From Holothuria scabra (taxonomy: Eukaryota > Echinodermata > Holothuroidea > Aspidochirotida > Holothuriidae), in the NCBI GenBank assembly GCA_037179385.1, contig CM074179.1, forward strand, positions 32,431,903 to 32,495,902: 64,000 nt of DNA, read 5' to 3'. The notes below the pieces were generated by a model. That model was given only the letters and a program-made list of their open reading frames with translations, had not been told where the DNA came from and searched no databases. Below are positions 11,901-24,970 of this stretch, piece by piece. The position numbers and the translations under genes are program-made. The stretch's first letter is position 1. Each line of letters begins with the position of its first letter.

Positions 11901-14120
11901 ATTCCACTTTTTTCTGAAGGGCAGCAAGTTTTTACATAGTTTTCAGACTTCAAAAAGGATCACAATGAAGCCCTATTTTAAAAGCTGTGTTCTACACACG
12001 CTAGTACCTTCTCCGATTTGAACAAGAACACCAGCCTAGTGCACCTTTGCAGTAGAAGTTCAGCAAAGCTGAATTGAGTTTCAAAAGTCTACAATTACAT
12101 ACAACTTCATTCTTATTGGGGACTTCTACGTAGCAGTAGGGTGGACCTGGGTGGACAATGCACAGGGGTCCATGGAGAATTCAAACACCTCAGAGCTTGT
12201 GTGTGCAAGGTTTCATTCCTATCCCATACCCCAACCCCCCACCCCCACCCATGAATATTGGAGCTAGAGGCTTTTAGAAAAATGAATTTGGGTACCCCCT
12301 TGCTGTCTATCTTCCCCATGCATCTAGAAGGCTTTTTTACGCCATTGACTGAGTACACAACTACCAGTACCCCAAAAACATTGATCAATAAGAGTGGAGT
12401 AATAGACCAAAATCTGTCCTGCTTTTTCGTGTTACTTCGTGACGCACTTCGGAGGGTCTGATTGGAAAAAATACGAATCGATGGTAAAAGATGTAATAAT
12501 AACCCATGCAATTACCACAAGCGATCCGTTTGGCCTATGGATCAAGAAAAAATAAGCAAAAATATCCCTTTAAATTCAAAATCTGGCGAAGGTGAGATAG
12601 AAACACAACTTCCACGTTTTAAGTAAACTTTTCCTCGAACAGCACTAAAACTACAGCTGCAGCCTCTAATCATGTTCTTAGGGCACTTTAATTATCTGAA
12701 ATGGGCTTTAATGTTAAATTTTTGAAAAATTAAACAAATTTAAATGCTATTTTTGGTACGTGGGATTAAAAACGGTAAAAAGATGTGGACAGAAAAAGGA
12801 CACTTTTTCGCGAACGAGGAGAGTGTATATGTCCCTGCTACGTCGGTTTCACGCGTAACGTTAACTGCGAATGAGTAACTCGAGCTGGATACCGATCCAA
12901 ATTGTATAATCTGCGTCACTCCGATCTCTGAAAAAAGAATAATACCCTTCAACCCATCTAGTATCATTTTTGTATCGAGGAACGACGAAATATGAAAGGT
13001 TAACAATACGAATATGGGCGAGAATGTCACCAAGCTGTATTTCGTGTAATAGGTTCTAATAGGCACCGGCATCTGGGGTGTGTTGGTTCTCAAGTTATTA
13101 GGGAATAGTTGTAGCTTTAATTCGGCTTAGCCATAATTCACATGCTATCTAAAAATCCTAAACCGCTACAAACTTACTTAAAATTTGGTGGTCGAACTGT
13201 TATTAGCGGCTGGGAACGGTTTCCCTTCCGAAAAATATCGGAATTCGTGTACTAAATTTTCTGGTCCCAATATCAGCCCCCGAGCTCAGTACTAGTGCCA
13301 AACTGAATATGGTACACTGACCACATTTTGTAAAAGCGATCAGCCCTTTCCCAATGAAATGCTTGTTGCGACACTCGACAAAGTAGCCATGTATTAAAAT
13401 TTTGATCTTTCTGGCAGAAAATCTCATCAGAAATTCCTGCTCCTGGAGACTTGGTGTCATGACATGGCCGATAGCTTTAGACAGGGGCTGGTTTTTTCAA
13501 TAGAAAATCGCAAGCAGACCTTGGCATCTTTCATGCTATTAGGCACGTAGACCTTTCAGGTGGGGAAAGGGGGACTGCACTCCTCCCAGATAAGGGGAAG
13601 TGCTTATTTCAGGGCAGTGACACTTACATGTATTTTAGGGCAAGGGGGTAGTATGTAGTAGCTAGTCAGTTCGGCCTGCAGCGGACCGTGTTGACATGCG
13701 GCTGGGCAAAATAGGACTTGAAAAATATTCAGTTCGCGGCAAACAGGATCCGCCTCTTCCCGTACGCCTTTGTGTATTTTTTGAAATGACGGTACCTGAT
13801 ATGTTTTTTTTTTTAAATATATCAACTTGAAAAAATTTTAATTCTATTTCCGCATTTTTAATCTTAGTTTCAGTTGAGCATAACTTTACTAAAGTTGGAC
13901 CGATGATCATTTGGTATCTAATTATGACTGAACTGGATTCCGTCAATAGTCAGATACAAATCAATCCTTGAAACTCGTTTGAACTTGGTGCGGGTGCGGC
14001 AAGGACGTACGGATGGTCACTGCAAGCGCTACTCTGGATTCGATGTCCCGCATGCGGTGTGTATGAGAACATTTGACTACGCTAGGCCAAAGCTTCCCTG
14101 CCTGGAATATGAAGTCTTTC
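8946..14120. other. Gene A intron 1, largely unique non-coding DNA
   Basis: About 5 kb with few repeats. There is a C-run near 9811-9822 and a purine-rich tract at 11741-11785. The open frames at 12113-12511 and 12740-13093 (minus) lack splice context and motifs. Nothing can be assigned. Confidence 0.4.
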
Positions 14121-14310
14121 TCGAAAGACTACAGTATCTTCAATTGGCGCGGAGCGTATACAAAATTTTGAAAAATCGAGACCCCGCAAACCCCGATGAC
14201 ATTTCAAAAGTTTCCCAAATTTGTTGTCCTTTTAGACAAAATATTTCAAAATCAAGAATTTTAATTGTAGAAAAATTGGAATTTTATGAAAGACAGGTCA
14301 CAAAAATAGC
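14121..14310 (-). repeat. Fragment of hAT-internal repeat module D
   Basis: It contains AATTGGCGCGGAGCG-type sequence followed by AAAATTTTGAAAAATCGAGACC, matching the module found inside the hAT-like elements at 360-2692 (near 1468) and 39574-41644 (near 40190 and 40430). An open frame crosses it (13979-14317) but follows the repeat, not a gene. A GC-rich block at 14500-14600 may be the remains of the host element's end. Confidence 0.5.
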
Positions 14311-14670
14311 AACATAGCCGCGGCTGCCGGTGTTTCTTAATGATGTGGTGTCACACAAATGGTAAATATCCGATTTTGATATGTCCAGAGCTCAGGAAAG
14401 TTTACCAAACTGGTCTGTTAGGGAGAACTAGTGTACTTATGCTGCATAATGCGGCGAGCAAAGCGCGCGGGAAATTTCGCTGTTTTTTGAGATTTTGAAG
14501 GGCTTTCTGACACGGGAAGTGAAGGGGCGGAATCTTGCTTCCGCCCCTCATTTTTCACTGGGGGCCGGGAGGCTTTCTTCCCCAGCCCCCGCTTCCTACC
14601 CCTATGCTTAAAAAAGTCTTTTTCTTTTTACTTTTCGAAAGGTAGGCCTACCATTTCAAAACAATTGTGC

Positions 14671-15352
14671 TCAAAGGGTTCCAAATGGAATGGTTACCTA
14701 TAAAATACATGCAAAATATCAAGCATATGAATGAGTGGCAGGTTCGAACCATTGGTTGTTGTGATTATATCTCTAGGAATCTTGTGCCCCTCTCCACCTG
14801 ACAGAAGATAATATATTCATACAGCTCTCACCCCGGTCGGATTTTCACATTTTGTAAACTTTAGCCCACGATCCGGTTCCCTTTTTTCCTGGTAGAGATG
14901 CTGGCGATCAGTTCTACTACATGATGCTAAGTTTCTCGCAGGAAATTTGAGATTGGTTCTTTGATGATAGATCATATAGTTTGAACTTATACTTGGAGTG
15001 AACGACCAAGGCTTCATGGAGATTCGACGCTGGTTCAAATCATGCAGGCGTGCTCACTAGAAAAGGTTATACTTTACAGCTTTAGGTAAAGTCAAAGTTT
15101 TTTGGCAGCCCAGCTGAAAATTCCATTTGGAACCCTTTTGGGTTAGACCCTTTGAACCCAAAGGGTTTCAAGTGATACCTTTTGTAAATACCCTATGCAT
15201 TTGGGCAGTCCCTTTTGTAGATGATGGAAATTGGTCAAAACTCAAAGGGAATTACAAAATTACCCTTTTCATAAGCCAAACCCTTTTGAAAACCCTTTAC
15301 CATTTGGAAACCGTTGAAACCTTTTGTTGATTTGGACAAAAGATCTCAATGG
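14671..15352. repeat. Degenerate AACCCTTTTG-rich region with inverted ends
   Basis: AAAGGGTTCCAAATGGAATG at 14672-14691 is inverted at 15119-15139 (ATTCCATTTGGAACCCTTTT). From 15120 to 15330 the motif (A)ACCCTTTTG and its complement recur about ten times. It is probably a small element with subterminal repeats, but outer ends were not defined. Confidence 0.5.
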
Positions 15353-15424
15353 GAATTAAGTTCTGCTTGGCCGTAAAGCTTGTCCATTTAGGCCTATCCT
15401 CTGAAGTTAGTAAGATGGACGGAG

Positions 15425-15850
15425 TTTTACGTGACGACCCATATGGCCAGTTTCTAACCAATTGGTTTATGTCAAGCCGCCACGGACTAGCTTTTCCACT
15501 TGTGACTAACTGGCTTGTTTTTCCTACTCAATTGCCTTATGCTGAGCACCAGGTACAATGGCAGTAGGTGTTTTTTTACAGTCTTCAGTAGTGACCCGGC
15601 CAATAGTACTCGAACTTCCGACCTCCCAACTGCAAGCTAGTCCAGGCGCGGATCCGCACATTCAAAAAAGGGGGGGGGGGCTGACCTAAGAGAAAAAAGG
15701 GGTGAGAGGGAGCTGCACTGCTAATTTTTTTTAATGTTTTATTGTTGATGTGGCGAAAAAGGGAGGGCTGGGGCCGTAAGCCCCCACCCCTTAATCCGCG
15801 CCTGAAGTCGGATGCTTTAACCACTTGACGGCCATGTCGTCGGTTATTTA
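15425..15850 (-). repeat. tRNA-derived SINE (family C) interrupted by a hAT MITE
   Basis: The SINE body shows AGTTTCTAACCAATTGGTTT, CACTTGTGACTAACTGGCTTG, CTCAATTGCCTTATG and AATGGCAGTAGG. The tRNA-like head, read on the minus strand, is split: one part at about 15590-15642 and the rest at 15805-15850 (GTCGGATGCTTTAACCACTTG). The interruption is the element at 15643-15804. Confidence 0.65.
15643..15804. mobile_element. hAT-type MITE nested in a SINE
   Basis: A 162-bp insertion with ends CAGGCGCGGATCC and the complement of CAGGCGCGGATTAAGG. A G-run lies at 15671-15680 and C-rich sequence follows. The ends resemble those of the MITE at 30348-30653 (CAAGGGCGGATC). A clean 8-bp target duplication is not visible, perhaps through mutation. 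Insertion order is clear: this element is younger than the SINE. Confidence 0.7.
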
Positions 15851-18717
15851 CTCTCTCATACCTCAACTGCAAACCACACTTGGCTAAACAATATCATGTG
15901 AATCATCTATTGGTCTCCTTACTGAACGCATCTCTTCTCTCTGTTTCTTGGTTTTTCATGTCATGTGTGTTTATTTTCTTCCTCTTTTCTATTCCAAATT
16001 CTTGTTCTTGTTTTGTCCTATTTCATTTTCCTTCTTCGCTATCCCTTCGCTATCATCTCTCGTTCCTGTTCCTGATTTATTCAACCTTTCCTCAGATGAG
16101 GGGAAAGTCGTCCTACTCCCCTGCTTCCCCCCTCCCGTCAATAAATTGACATAAAAGTTTACCCCTATCAATTTCACTGACCACTGCACTGTGCACTATA
16201 CCCGGCATGTACAGATTTTGTACGTGTCAGAAAATTCGTGGAACTAGTATCTACAATGAATGTTGGCCAAAAAAAGCCAACAATTTAACCTCAAATTTCT
16301 CTTCGTAGGCCAACTCGTTCGCTTGTGGTAATTGATATTATGTTCAAAAGGTTAAAATTGACCTTCGTGGGTAATTTTTATGCCGACCCTCAGATGTGCG
16401 TCACGAAAGTTAAAAACGAAAGCACTTTTTCGTGTACGGCCCGCTGCCTGTAATTGTTTCAATTCATATCAAAATTTAACCAATTGGTAGTTATCTTCAT
16501 GTATATAAAGTGCTATATATTCCTATCTTTGTGGATATGCTCAGTACATTCCCTTCAAGTGTAGCAGTGCTGTTTGTACAGTAAGCAAGTGTACATACTG
16601 TATGCATGCAATTTGCACAAATATATTTTCTCCTGCTTATGACAACAACTTAATTCTGCATCATCCCTCCATAACTAAGAGCAAACAATGATGGATGCTA
16701 GGACATATATGAGACCCATCGAAGCAGTGCCACAGTCTCTAATTTAAGAGGCACCATGCATGCACCAGCATGCACCATTTACTACCAGGCTGGTTTCTAA
16801 ATGGCACTCAGGTGGGGGCACATAAAGTACTGCACAATATCACATATAAACAAGCTTGTTGATCAGGTGTAGGATTAAATGAAATTAGTGGAAGAGAGCT
16901 GATAAAAGAGTTCTCATGGATTGCTAAATGCTTGAAGTAAATGTAATCAAAAGTTTTATTCAAGTCATATTTGGTCCTTGGGATGTTGGCATAAGGTACA
17001 TGAATGTGGCAACACAGACCCAAAGCACGTCATGAAGTACTGAACCTGAAGGAAGTATTGTTCAAGGAGTGATATCAATGTTTCAGCACAGATGGGCAAT
17101 GCTTACAGTATCAAGTCCTGATTTTACAATTGCTCTTATTCAAAATGAAACACAGGGATTTGGTTTAACCCATTCATAGAAAATTTCAAGATTGGAAAAT
17201 TTCTGTGTCCCACTAACCATGGCGAGGGCGCCAAACATGATGATAGCTAGGAAATGTGTATTTTTAGCACAAATAAAATTTACACTGGAAATTAAATGTT
17301 CGTCTATAAAAGAAAAAAAAATATTCTTCCAAATTTTCAACAATTCTTGGCAAGGAGCTTCCCATTTTGCTGGTTTTTCCACTGGCACCCTTGCTCATGG
17401 CATATTCAAATCTGAGAAAAGAAATATTTCCATCATTTGCACAAGAAGTTTAAGAAAACACATTTGATCAGTGCAAGTGTAGGATATGTAACACAAGCTT
17501 GCTCCAAGTTCACAAAAATTGAATTAAAAATCTGAAAACTTTAATTGCATATATTTTGAGCATCTGAAGAATTGATTTAATAATTTTATCACAAAATTCT
17601 ACTTCACCGTATTAAACATAAATTTATTTGAAACATTTTTTTACAGGATATCTTTTAAATGTGAATTAGGGTCTACTTCTGGAGGTAGAATATTCAAGCT
17701 AGGCCAAGTCCTCTCACTATTTCATACATTCTCTCAACCTTTTTAATTCTACCCACCCACAGCTGTTTAAAACTTTTCATCGCGCAGACACAATCCTGGT
17801 CTACTGTTTGAAGGGTATATCATCAAAGTGAGCACACAAAACCCTGTCGAATCAGACTGCACTCTCTGTCGGAATATGAGCCACTCTGCATTCTTGAATT
17901 TGATATCACAGATCAGGATGATGCATGGCTATTTCTTACACAGTACAGTTACTACAAATAAATAATCTATAATTATCAATCTGAATATCCTGAACATGCA
18001 GTTTCAAACTTCCACTTCCTTTGGCATACCAATGTCTCTATTAAACAAATGACTTAAACACCTTTAGAAGGGTTCCTGCCATCATTGAAAACCTAAAAAG
18101 TCATCATGAAATTTGAAAAAATATTTTCCAGGGCCTGGTAAAGTTTTCCAATTCAAAAAGTTGTGTTAACCAAGTCATGAAAAATTCATCGAAATTTTCA
18201 CAAATTTTCATAATTTGATGTAGCAGCTCCCCCCCCCCCCAAAAAAAAAAAAGTTCTGCAAATTCTTTTAATATTTGGTCCTGGAAAAGTGAAAATTTAG
18301 TTTCCAGAAATGTAGGAACCCTGCTTCAACTTATGATTCATTTGAAGCTTACAAAAGACACATGCTCCACTGAGTGCACCAAAAATTGTTCCTATGATTC
18401 TTGTTGTCTTTATTGTGCATGATATGATAGTCCCATTATTTCTTTCATGCTTTTTAGTAGCTGGAATAAAATTCAGACCTAAAGTTTCAGGTATGGCTGA
18501 TGTTATAACATATAAATGAAAGGCTTCAATACAGTTACAAGCTGGTTGGCAATACTGTTCAGGTATCACACCATCTTCCTATTCACAAAATTTCATACAC
18601 AAAACACATTTGGCCAATAAAAATTGCTTTTGTGATGTAAACCATTAAATGGCAAGCAAGGCAAGCAATCTTTCCAGTATTGATGTGGTTTTCTGGGTTC
18701 TGCCAGGTTACTCAAAA
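15851..18717. other. Gene A intron 1, no recognisable features
   Basis: Non-coding AT-rich DNA with a pyrimidine-rich stretch at 15920-16090 and short TGCATGCACCA repeats near 16750. An A/C homopolymer run lies at 18228-18251. Open frames are short and without motifs. Confidence 0.4.
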
Positions 18718-18883
18718 TCATGCATAAATCCATCCTGGTTGGGAAGTATCAACCAGGTGCCTTTTACACCCCAATTGTAGCTGAGATTTTGAATCTTCAG
18801 TCCAGTTGAACGTGACACTGTACATGACTAGCATATGCAGAGGTGAACTTGACAACTTTGGGTGGATCCTTGGGCTGGTCCTC
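18718..18883 (-). CDS. Candidate terminal exon of an unrecognised minus-strand gene
   Basis: On the minus strand, a strong acceptor (T-run then GGCACAG) at 18884 precedes a frame that ends in TGA at 18718. If spliced from the donor at 19411, the phase fits (phase 2, Arg codon completed) and the protein would continue TSPRIHPKLSSSPLHMLVMY and end QPGWIYA. The family is not recognised. The support is only splice-site quality and frame compatibility, and a chance arrangement is quite possible. It would be a gene nested in gene A intron 1, same strand. Confidence 0.25.
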
Positions 18884-19411
18884 CTGTGCCAAAAAAAAAC
18901 AGAATAATATATGAAATGCCCACAGAAATATTTTTGCTCTGTCTGAGTTTTGTTTCCTTGCTTACTTGAAATTTTTCTGGATTGCTTAGTAATCTGCATT
19001 GGTACTTCTTCAAATTAAATGTAATAAGCAGGCCCAGCTGGAACTAGAAATGTATGAAAAACACTTAAAATTTTTTTTCTTTATTCTCCTTGTCACAAAT
19101 TCCAAAAAGATGAAATTGTTCTCATATTTCTCACTTTCTTGAAGAGAGAGCAACTCATAAAAGTTTTCTTTCAAACTTGTGGTGCCAAAACTTGATTAAC
19201 TGGACAAGGCCAGAGCTTCATAGGTGAGGTTGGTATTATTGTCAGTGGGTCTTGGAACTGGGGATAGGCAATACTACCATTCCGGAAATATTGTGAGCAG
19301 AATCCAGATCAAAATGGAAATTCAAAAGATATAACAAAAACTTGATATTTTTCCATCAGGTACAAGGATTCTCTTTTCAAAGAAACTGAAACAAATGCAT
19401 AGTGAATTTAC

Positions 19412-19620
19412 CTAGATAGTCTACTTTCATGTTTAGACTTGACTTCTTCCTCCCACATTATATTGTCTGCCTCTGCCTCTGCCTCATCAGTGTCATTTTC
19501 ATTGTGGCAATCCAGGAAATCTTCAACTGAACTGTTGACAAAATAGATTGTACTGCACTTAGACCTGTACTTCAAGTCACCTCTTGTCCAAGCAGGCAAT
19601 AATAATGGAGCAATTAGCAA
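19412..19620 (-). CDS. Candidate acidic exon of an unrecognised minus-strand gene
   Basis: The minus-strand frame ends at a GTAAAT donor (19411) after coding an acidic stretch, SSVEDFLDCHNENDTDEAEA followed by EADNIMWEEEVKSKHESRLSR. The upstream boundary is uncertain: an ATG lies at 19620, and an AG acceptor-like site lies nearer 19585. The composition is typical of a disordered acidic linker rather than of random AT-rich DNA, but no family is recognised. It pairs in phase with 18718-18883. Confidence 0.25.
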
Positions 19621-20836
19621 AGTTTGAAAACTACATTTTATCCTTTATATCATATTTTGAAGATAAATGAATGAAGAAAAAAACTAACAAACTGACAAAT
19701 GGCAAAAAATTTGCAACTTGGGTAAAGGTATTTTTTATCCATGGATGTGTTCATGCCAAATGCAAATGGTGAATGTTCCTACCATGCAGTTTCATGATAC
19801 TGTTTCAATCTAGGGAAATCTCAGATCCTCTTTTCTGCCCTTTGATATCAAAGCATGATTAATGAAAAGCTTAAAGGGCAAGAGCAGTCTCCCCAACTTG
19901 AAGTAGTGTATAGTGGACTCTCCTGTTTCATGATTGGCTCTTCACGGTTTTCCTAAAATATGTAATATTGAAGTCCTAAAAAATTATTAAAGATACTTTT
20001 AAGAAATTAAGAAAAGTGAAAAGAAAATTATCAGCTTTAGCCTTTGCTTCGAAATACAGTAAGTTTGGGATGACTGTTTTTGCCTTTCAATGTGGAAAAA
20101 TGACAACAGCAGTCATGTACCTTGGAGTAGTATGGTTAAAATGGGAAGACCCAGTGATTGCAGATCTGCCAGGACTGAGCCTAAACAGCACATTAAAAAA
20201 TTACAAAACAAATTCTGTTTAACAAAGGATTTTTTTCTTTCCTGGTCAGCTTTTTGATGTTAATATCCGACATTTCGAAAGCACGTTGGAAAGCAGGTAT
20301 ATATGTTTTGCAAGCATGTGACTGCATTTGAAAGTGGTCAATCAGTTATCACTAGAAAAAAAACTTGCATTTTCAGAATTAACACCCAAAGAAACAGATT
20401 GGGTAGTATATATTGTTGGAATAATAGATAAAATAAGTAATAATAAAAAAACATAGGACTTCTGACTTCATAAATCCATTTTGAAATGATGAGAGTAGCC
20501 TAGCTAGGTTAAAAAATAAAAGGAAATACTACTACTGTGAGTAGAAGAGAGATGCATATCTGACAGTCAAGCTACGGTACTGTACTCCAGAAGAAATGCT
20601 TACTGCCATGAAAATAGTCAAAGCTTTAGAACTTTATGAACAATTACAGTAAATATAGCACCCCCTCCCACACTGTGACAAAGACATCACACTTCCATTG
20701 CAGAAAGACATGGGAAGACTGTCATCCAATACCCCCATCCCTTTTTGTTTAGGTAGAGGGCAAAACAACTCCATGCTTAAATCTTGAATGACCCTTTGTG
20801 TTTTGGCAATTTATTTTGCCATAAGTGTTCAGTAAA
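19621..20836. other. Gene A intron 1, no recognisable features
   Basis: AT-rich DNA between the candidate exon and the left end of the 6-kb inverted-terminus element. A plus-strand open frame at 20016-20222 has no motif or splice support. Confidence 0.4.
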
Positions 20837-20841
20837 CCAGG

Positions 20842-21016
20842 GGCCGATTTCACTAACGTCAATTTTAGCGATCATCGCTAAGTCGATCGCTAACTAGAAA
20901 TTATCGCTAGTAGCGATGGCGATGAATTTTGGGTTTCACTAAACTAATCGCTATTAGCGATATAAAAAAAGGAAAACTTCATCGATGAACGAGGATGATC
21001 GCTAAAGTTTAGTGTA
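20842..21016 (+). repeat. Left inverted terminus of the 6-kb element
   Basis: It contains at least nine GCGAT or ATCGC motifs in 175 bp, many as GCGATNATCGC-type dyads, plus two TTTCACTAA blocks. The right terminus is at 26697-26901. Confidence 0.8.
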
Positions 21017-24000
21017 ACCTTTGACCTTGAGGGGCAAACAACTGTCAACATCGACAGCAGACGACCGCAAGTACAAAGAACGAGGAGAAGGATTAAAAGG
21101 TATGAAATAGTCCAATAGACCAATCAGAATGTGCAAAAAGCAGAGAAATTGTAAAAACTGGTTGAATTACACCACCTTTTTTGTATTTTCAATGTATATC
21201 GGTGTGATTTTGAAAGGGAATACGCAAAATAGTCCTTAAAATGCCCTTCGCTAGCGCACCGTTCTGCGGCTGTACTATACTAGCTTGTATAAATAGTATT
21301 AGTAACATGCATGTAAGTAAGTTAGGACTAAACTTAACGTTAGGCCTTAGTAATACTGATAGTATCGCTCTCTACACCAAATTAAGGTTACCACACGGTG
21401 TGGCTGTGTTCAACAAGGGCCTAATTCGGCTAGTACTGGTACGAGTCTTCACCCGAGCCTTTGTCACCTGGATAAAACTCAATAACAAACATTCCTATGC
21501 TATGTACTTATAATATTAATACGTAAACTAACCTTATTAAAGATTGAGGAGCGGATTGTAAAGTCAGTTCAGCTTGAGACTTACGTGACTAGGCCTAGGC
21601 TAGGCCCAGGTTAAGCCATGTAGTTGTGAAAGTGTAACGACGGTTAAGTATAATCCTAAGGATTATACTTAATAAGGAGTGTGATGCTGGTTTTGTGCCC
21701 TTTTTAAAGTCCTGCTTAGCCTGAGTGTCCTTTAGGTGTGGAAAGTTGCTTGGTTTTCCTTTAGTGCCAATAAAAGAAAGGATGCATGTGCATCTTCTGT
21801 GTTTTATATTGTGCGTTTAACATGGAGGCCAGTTTGCTCCAATTTTGGACCCTTGTTGTCATTAGAGAGGAACAGTGACTTTTTCTTTGTGATTCTATCT
21901 ACAGATTCCACAACAGAAGAATAGCTGTAAACCAAGCATTAGCCCTAGTAGCCTACTACAGTACTCTTGTGTATGCACTTGGCAGTCATGCCCCAAATTA
22001 CACATCAAGCATAGAAAAAAGAGCATGACAACTGGAGGACAGAAGAAAGGATGTATGAAGGATTTCCTGGAATTTTGTAGATATTAAAGGATAGTGAGGG
22101 GTGGGTCTACAGAGGGTCGGGGGGGGGGGGGGTTCACTGACTATGCTTTCAATACAAGGTGATGAACATTGACTCAAGGCATGCACAAATCACACAGTTA
22201 AATATTAACACAAGTGAACATTTAACTTGATCTTTTTCAGTGACACTAAATTTTTGATGCAATGTTGGAAATAGGACATGTAACTGGGAGAAAATTAAGT
22301 CTAGTACTGGGTAGAGCTTGTGGTAATAGGCAACATAGTAGTAAGCTATAGGGAAGACTATTACATTGGCGTTAATCAAAAGGATCTGATTCTCAGTTGC
22401 AGGGCTATCTAGCAACGTTATAGCCATGGGGGCATGTGCCTTAAAAATGTCAACCGTATGTCTTTATTACGAGACCAGCCATTTTGGACTAAGGAGAGAA
22501 AATGTAAAAACTTGCAACATTTTGCATCTACTGTAGAGTCCTTAAAATAGACAAAAATGTTACTTGGGAGATGGCCAACTCCCTTTAGACCCTCCCTAAG
22601 GCCAGAGAAAGTTCAACCATGTGTCTCCCATATTGAATACTCAGACTGTTGGCCTGCTGGTGAGACTGATTAAAGATTGTTGAGATGGATTGGGTTAGAA
22701 CCTGGTTTTTCCACTGCAAAATTCATTTCTTGATTTATTGATAGATTTCTTAACTTTGGTTTTGGAAGGAAGACCAAAAGGGAAGGTAGGAGTCAAAGTA
22801 GCATTACCATATCCCTACTTGGAACCTTCTTTGTGCCTGCTTGTAAATAGACCTTGGAACCACAAGCTGTCGAAAGAAAGCAGATACAGTGCTTTGCGGT
22901 TCTGCGGTTGCCAGATTGTTCCATCATCAACAGGCCGAATTGGGGACCAGAAATTGGACAAAATGTTGAAAAATATATTATTGACCAATTAGAACTTATT
23001 ATGAAAATTAATAATTTGCAAATTAAATTTATGAACACTCTGGCATACTACCTATACAGACATTATGTTGCAGTGATGCAACCTCGCAGCTTGCATGGAA
23101 GAAGTCATTAGGAACACTGCTCTTCAAAACCAAAGCACTATGACCCGTAGGCGGCAGAAGCAAGGGATTGTGGGACAGTCCACATCCCCTCCCTAAATTT
23201 TTCAGTGGGAAATGTACCCCCTAAAATATTTCAAACAATGCAAAAGACGGATGATTTGAACAAATTTTAAATGAACAATAAACATTTATAATCATTATGA
23301 ATGATGTATGAAAATTAAGAACATCAGCAACCAAATATTACCTGTTGACGATTGAACTTAAGGATTTTGCTTTTCAGTATTCCTTATATACTGGAATATC
23401 AGCAGAATCAATCTGAATAGCGAACCAACTGAGCCAAGCTGCATTACTTTTCGTTTTTAAAACTATCCCCACATTGTAAAGTGATATCTTTTATAGTTAA
23501 AATTACTTCCTGGGGCTCAGTGGCATAGCAGGAGCAGGGGGTGAGGCAAGAGGCAAAAAATTAGTATAAATTCCCTGGAAAACTATTTCACTAAAAAAGA
23601 TAGCAATTCCAGGATCAGACCGCATACATCGGGTCAGGATGTTAAAGTCTCTTCCAGGCCAAGGGGGGGGGGGGGATGGGGACCATGGCCCAACCCAAAG
23701 GTTTGCTAAAATGCTCTTAAAACTGCTGAATAATGATAACACTGAAACGAAGAGTTTTACATGGAGACTCAACAAAACTTAACTCCACAATTGTACACTT
23801 TTTATTGCACCAAATCACATCTGAAGGCATTCGGCTAAAGAAAGTTTTCCAAAGGGGCAGGGGATACCTCTCCCTTTAGACCCCTCTCTTTAGTCAGGGT
23901 AACCCTTCCGTCGAGGGAGATGTAATAACCCTGACTTGTTGGTCAGGAAGCACATAGCACTATTTTTAATTCTCAGGTATTTCGTCACACTTGTTCTAAT

Positions 24001-24970
24001 ACATACCTGTTCTAAAGGCAAAGTCGGCTAGTTAACCAGTTGACTGTTGTAAAGCGTCGAGATTAGTATTTACATTACCTGCGTAGCAAGCTGTACCGAA
24101 CGTTCTTTTTTCTAAAGTCCTCCCGACCCTCTGGCAAAGGACCGTTCGGCGAAACCAAACGGCATATTCCCTGTTAAGTTAGTTTTGGAAGCTGAAAAAC
24201 ATAGTCCGCGTGGCGGGGTAGTATTTATGTCCGATACCAATGCCCTATGACTTGTGTTTTTCTGAAAAGGTATATCCCGAATATTTTCATAAGCTACCCA
24301 CGACTAATGCTAACGCAACGCATTCAAACAGGTTTGAAGCGTATGCAGTCATTTTCTATGTGCTAATCATCTCGCTTAGAATCAAATTTAACGGAAAATT
24401 ACGTTGTTTTGACTAAAAACGAAGTTTTATTCCATTTGTTCTCCCCATTGTACGACAAGCATCACAAACAACTGAAGGATACTCGAATCCGTTTAATATC
24501 TATTTTGCAAGTTCCACCCCACGAGGTTCACAATTGGCCTAGACCATTTCGCTGGTAACCGGTCAACCCGTCAATACTGCTACATTTGGCTCAGTCCCGC
24601 TTGTCTAGGGTGGAGGTACCCAGCTTGAGAGGTTCCAGCCCTATATTTCGACACCCCTATGTTCCGAAAAATCCTTTACGTTCCAACTAGGGGTGTCGGA
24701 CTATGGGCAGTCACCACTGTAGTAGGGGGAGGGACATCTTAGATTCTAGCTCCCACTCGGCCCCTCGACCAAATTTATAAGGAAATCCCAACGGAGAAGG
24801 CCTGAGGATCTCGCTCCGAGGATCGCGCATTTCACGGAATCGCCACTTTAAGGAAGTTATTTGGGTCTTTGTAGGCCCCCTGATAAAAATCGAGTAAGGG
24901 GCCAACCCGATTTTTTAGACGAATACAATTGAAAGTTCGAATAACACAAAATGCAAAGGAAGTGTATTTG
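21017..24970. other. Interior of the 6-kb element, no recognisable gene
   Basis: No transposase, helicase or DDE-type motif was seen in any frame. It contains a 29-bp near-perfect palindrome (21644-21672), G-runs near 22118 and 23667, and several short open frames (for example 22738-22992 plus) lacking family resemblance. It may be captured host DNA or decayed coding sequence. Confidence 0.45.
21644..21672. repeat. Perfect 14-bp-arm palindrome
   Basis: TTAAGTATAATCCT is followed by a single A and then its exact complement AGGATTATACTTAA. A cruciform or protein-binding dyad is possible; function unknown. Confidence 0.9.

Noticed and set aside
12113..12511. 132-codon minus-strand open frame
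   Set aside because: No domain resemblance, includes C-rich low-complexity sequence, no splice support.
13979..14317. 112-codon plus-strand open frame
   Set aside because: Its second half is the hAT-internal module D sequence, found elsewhere in non-coding form.
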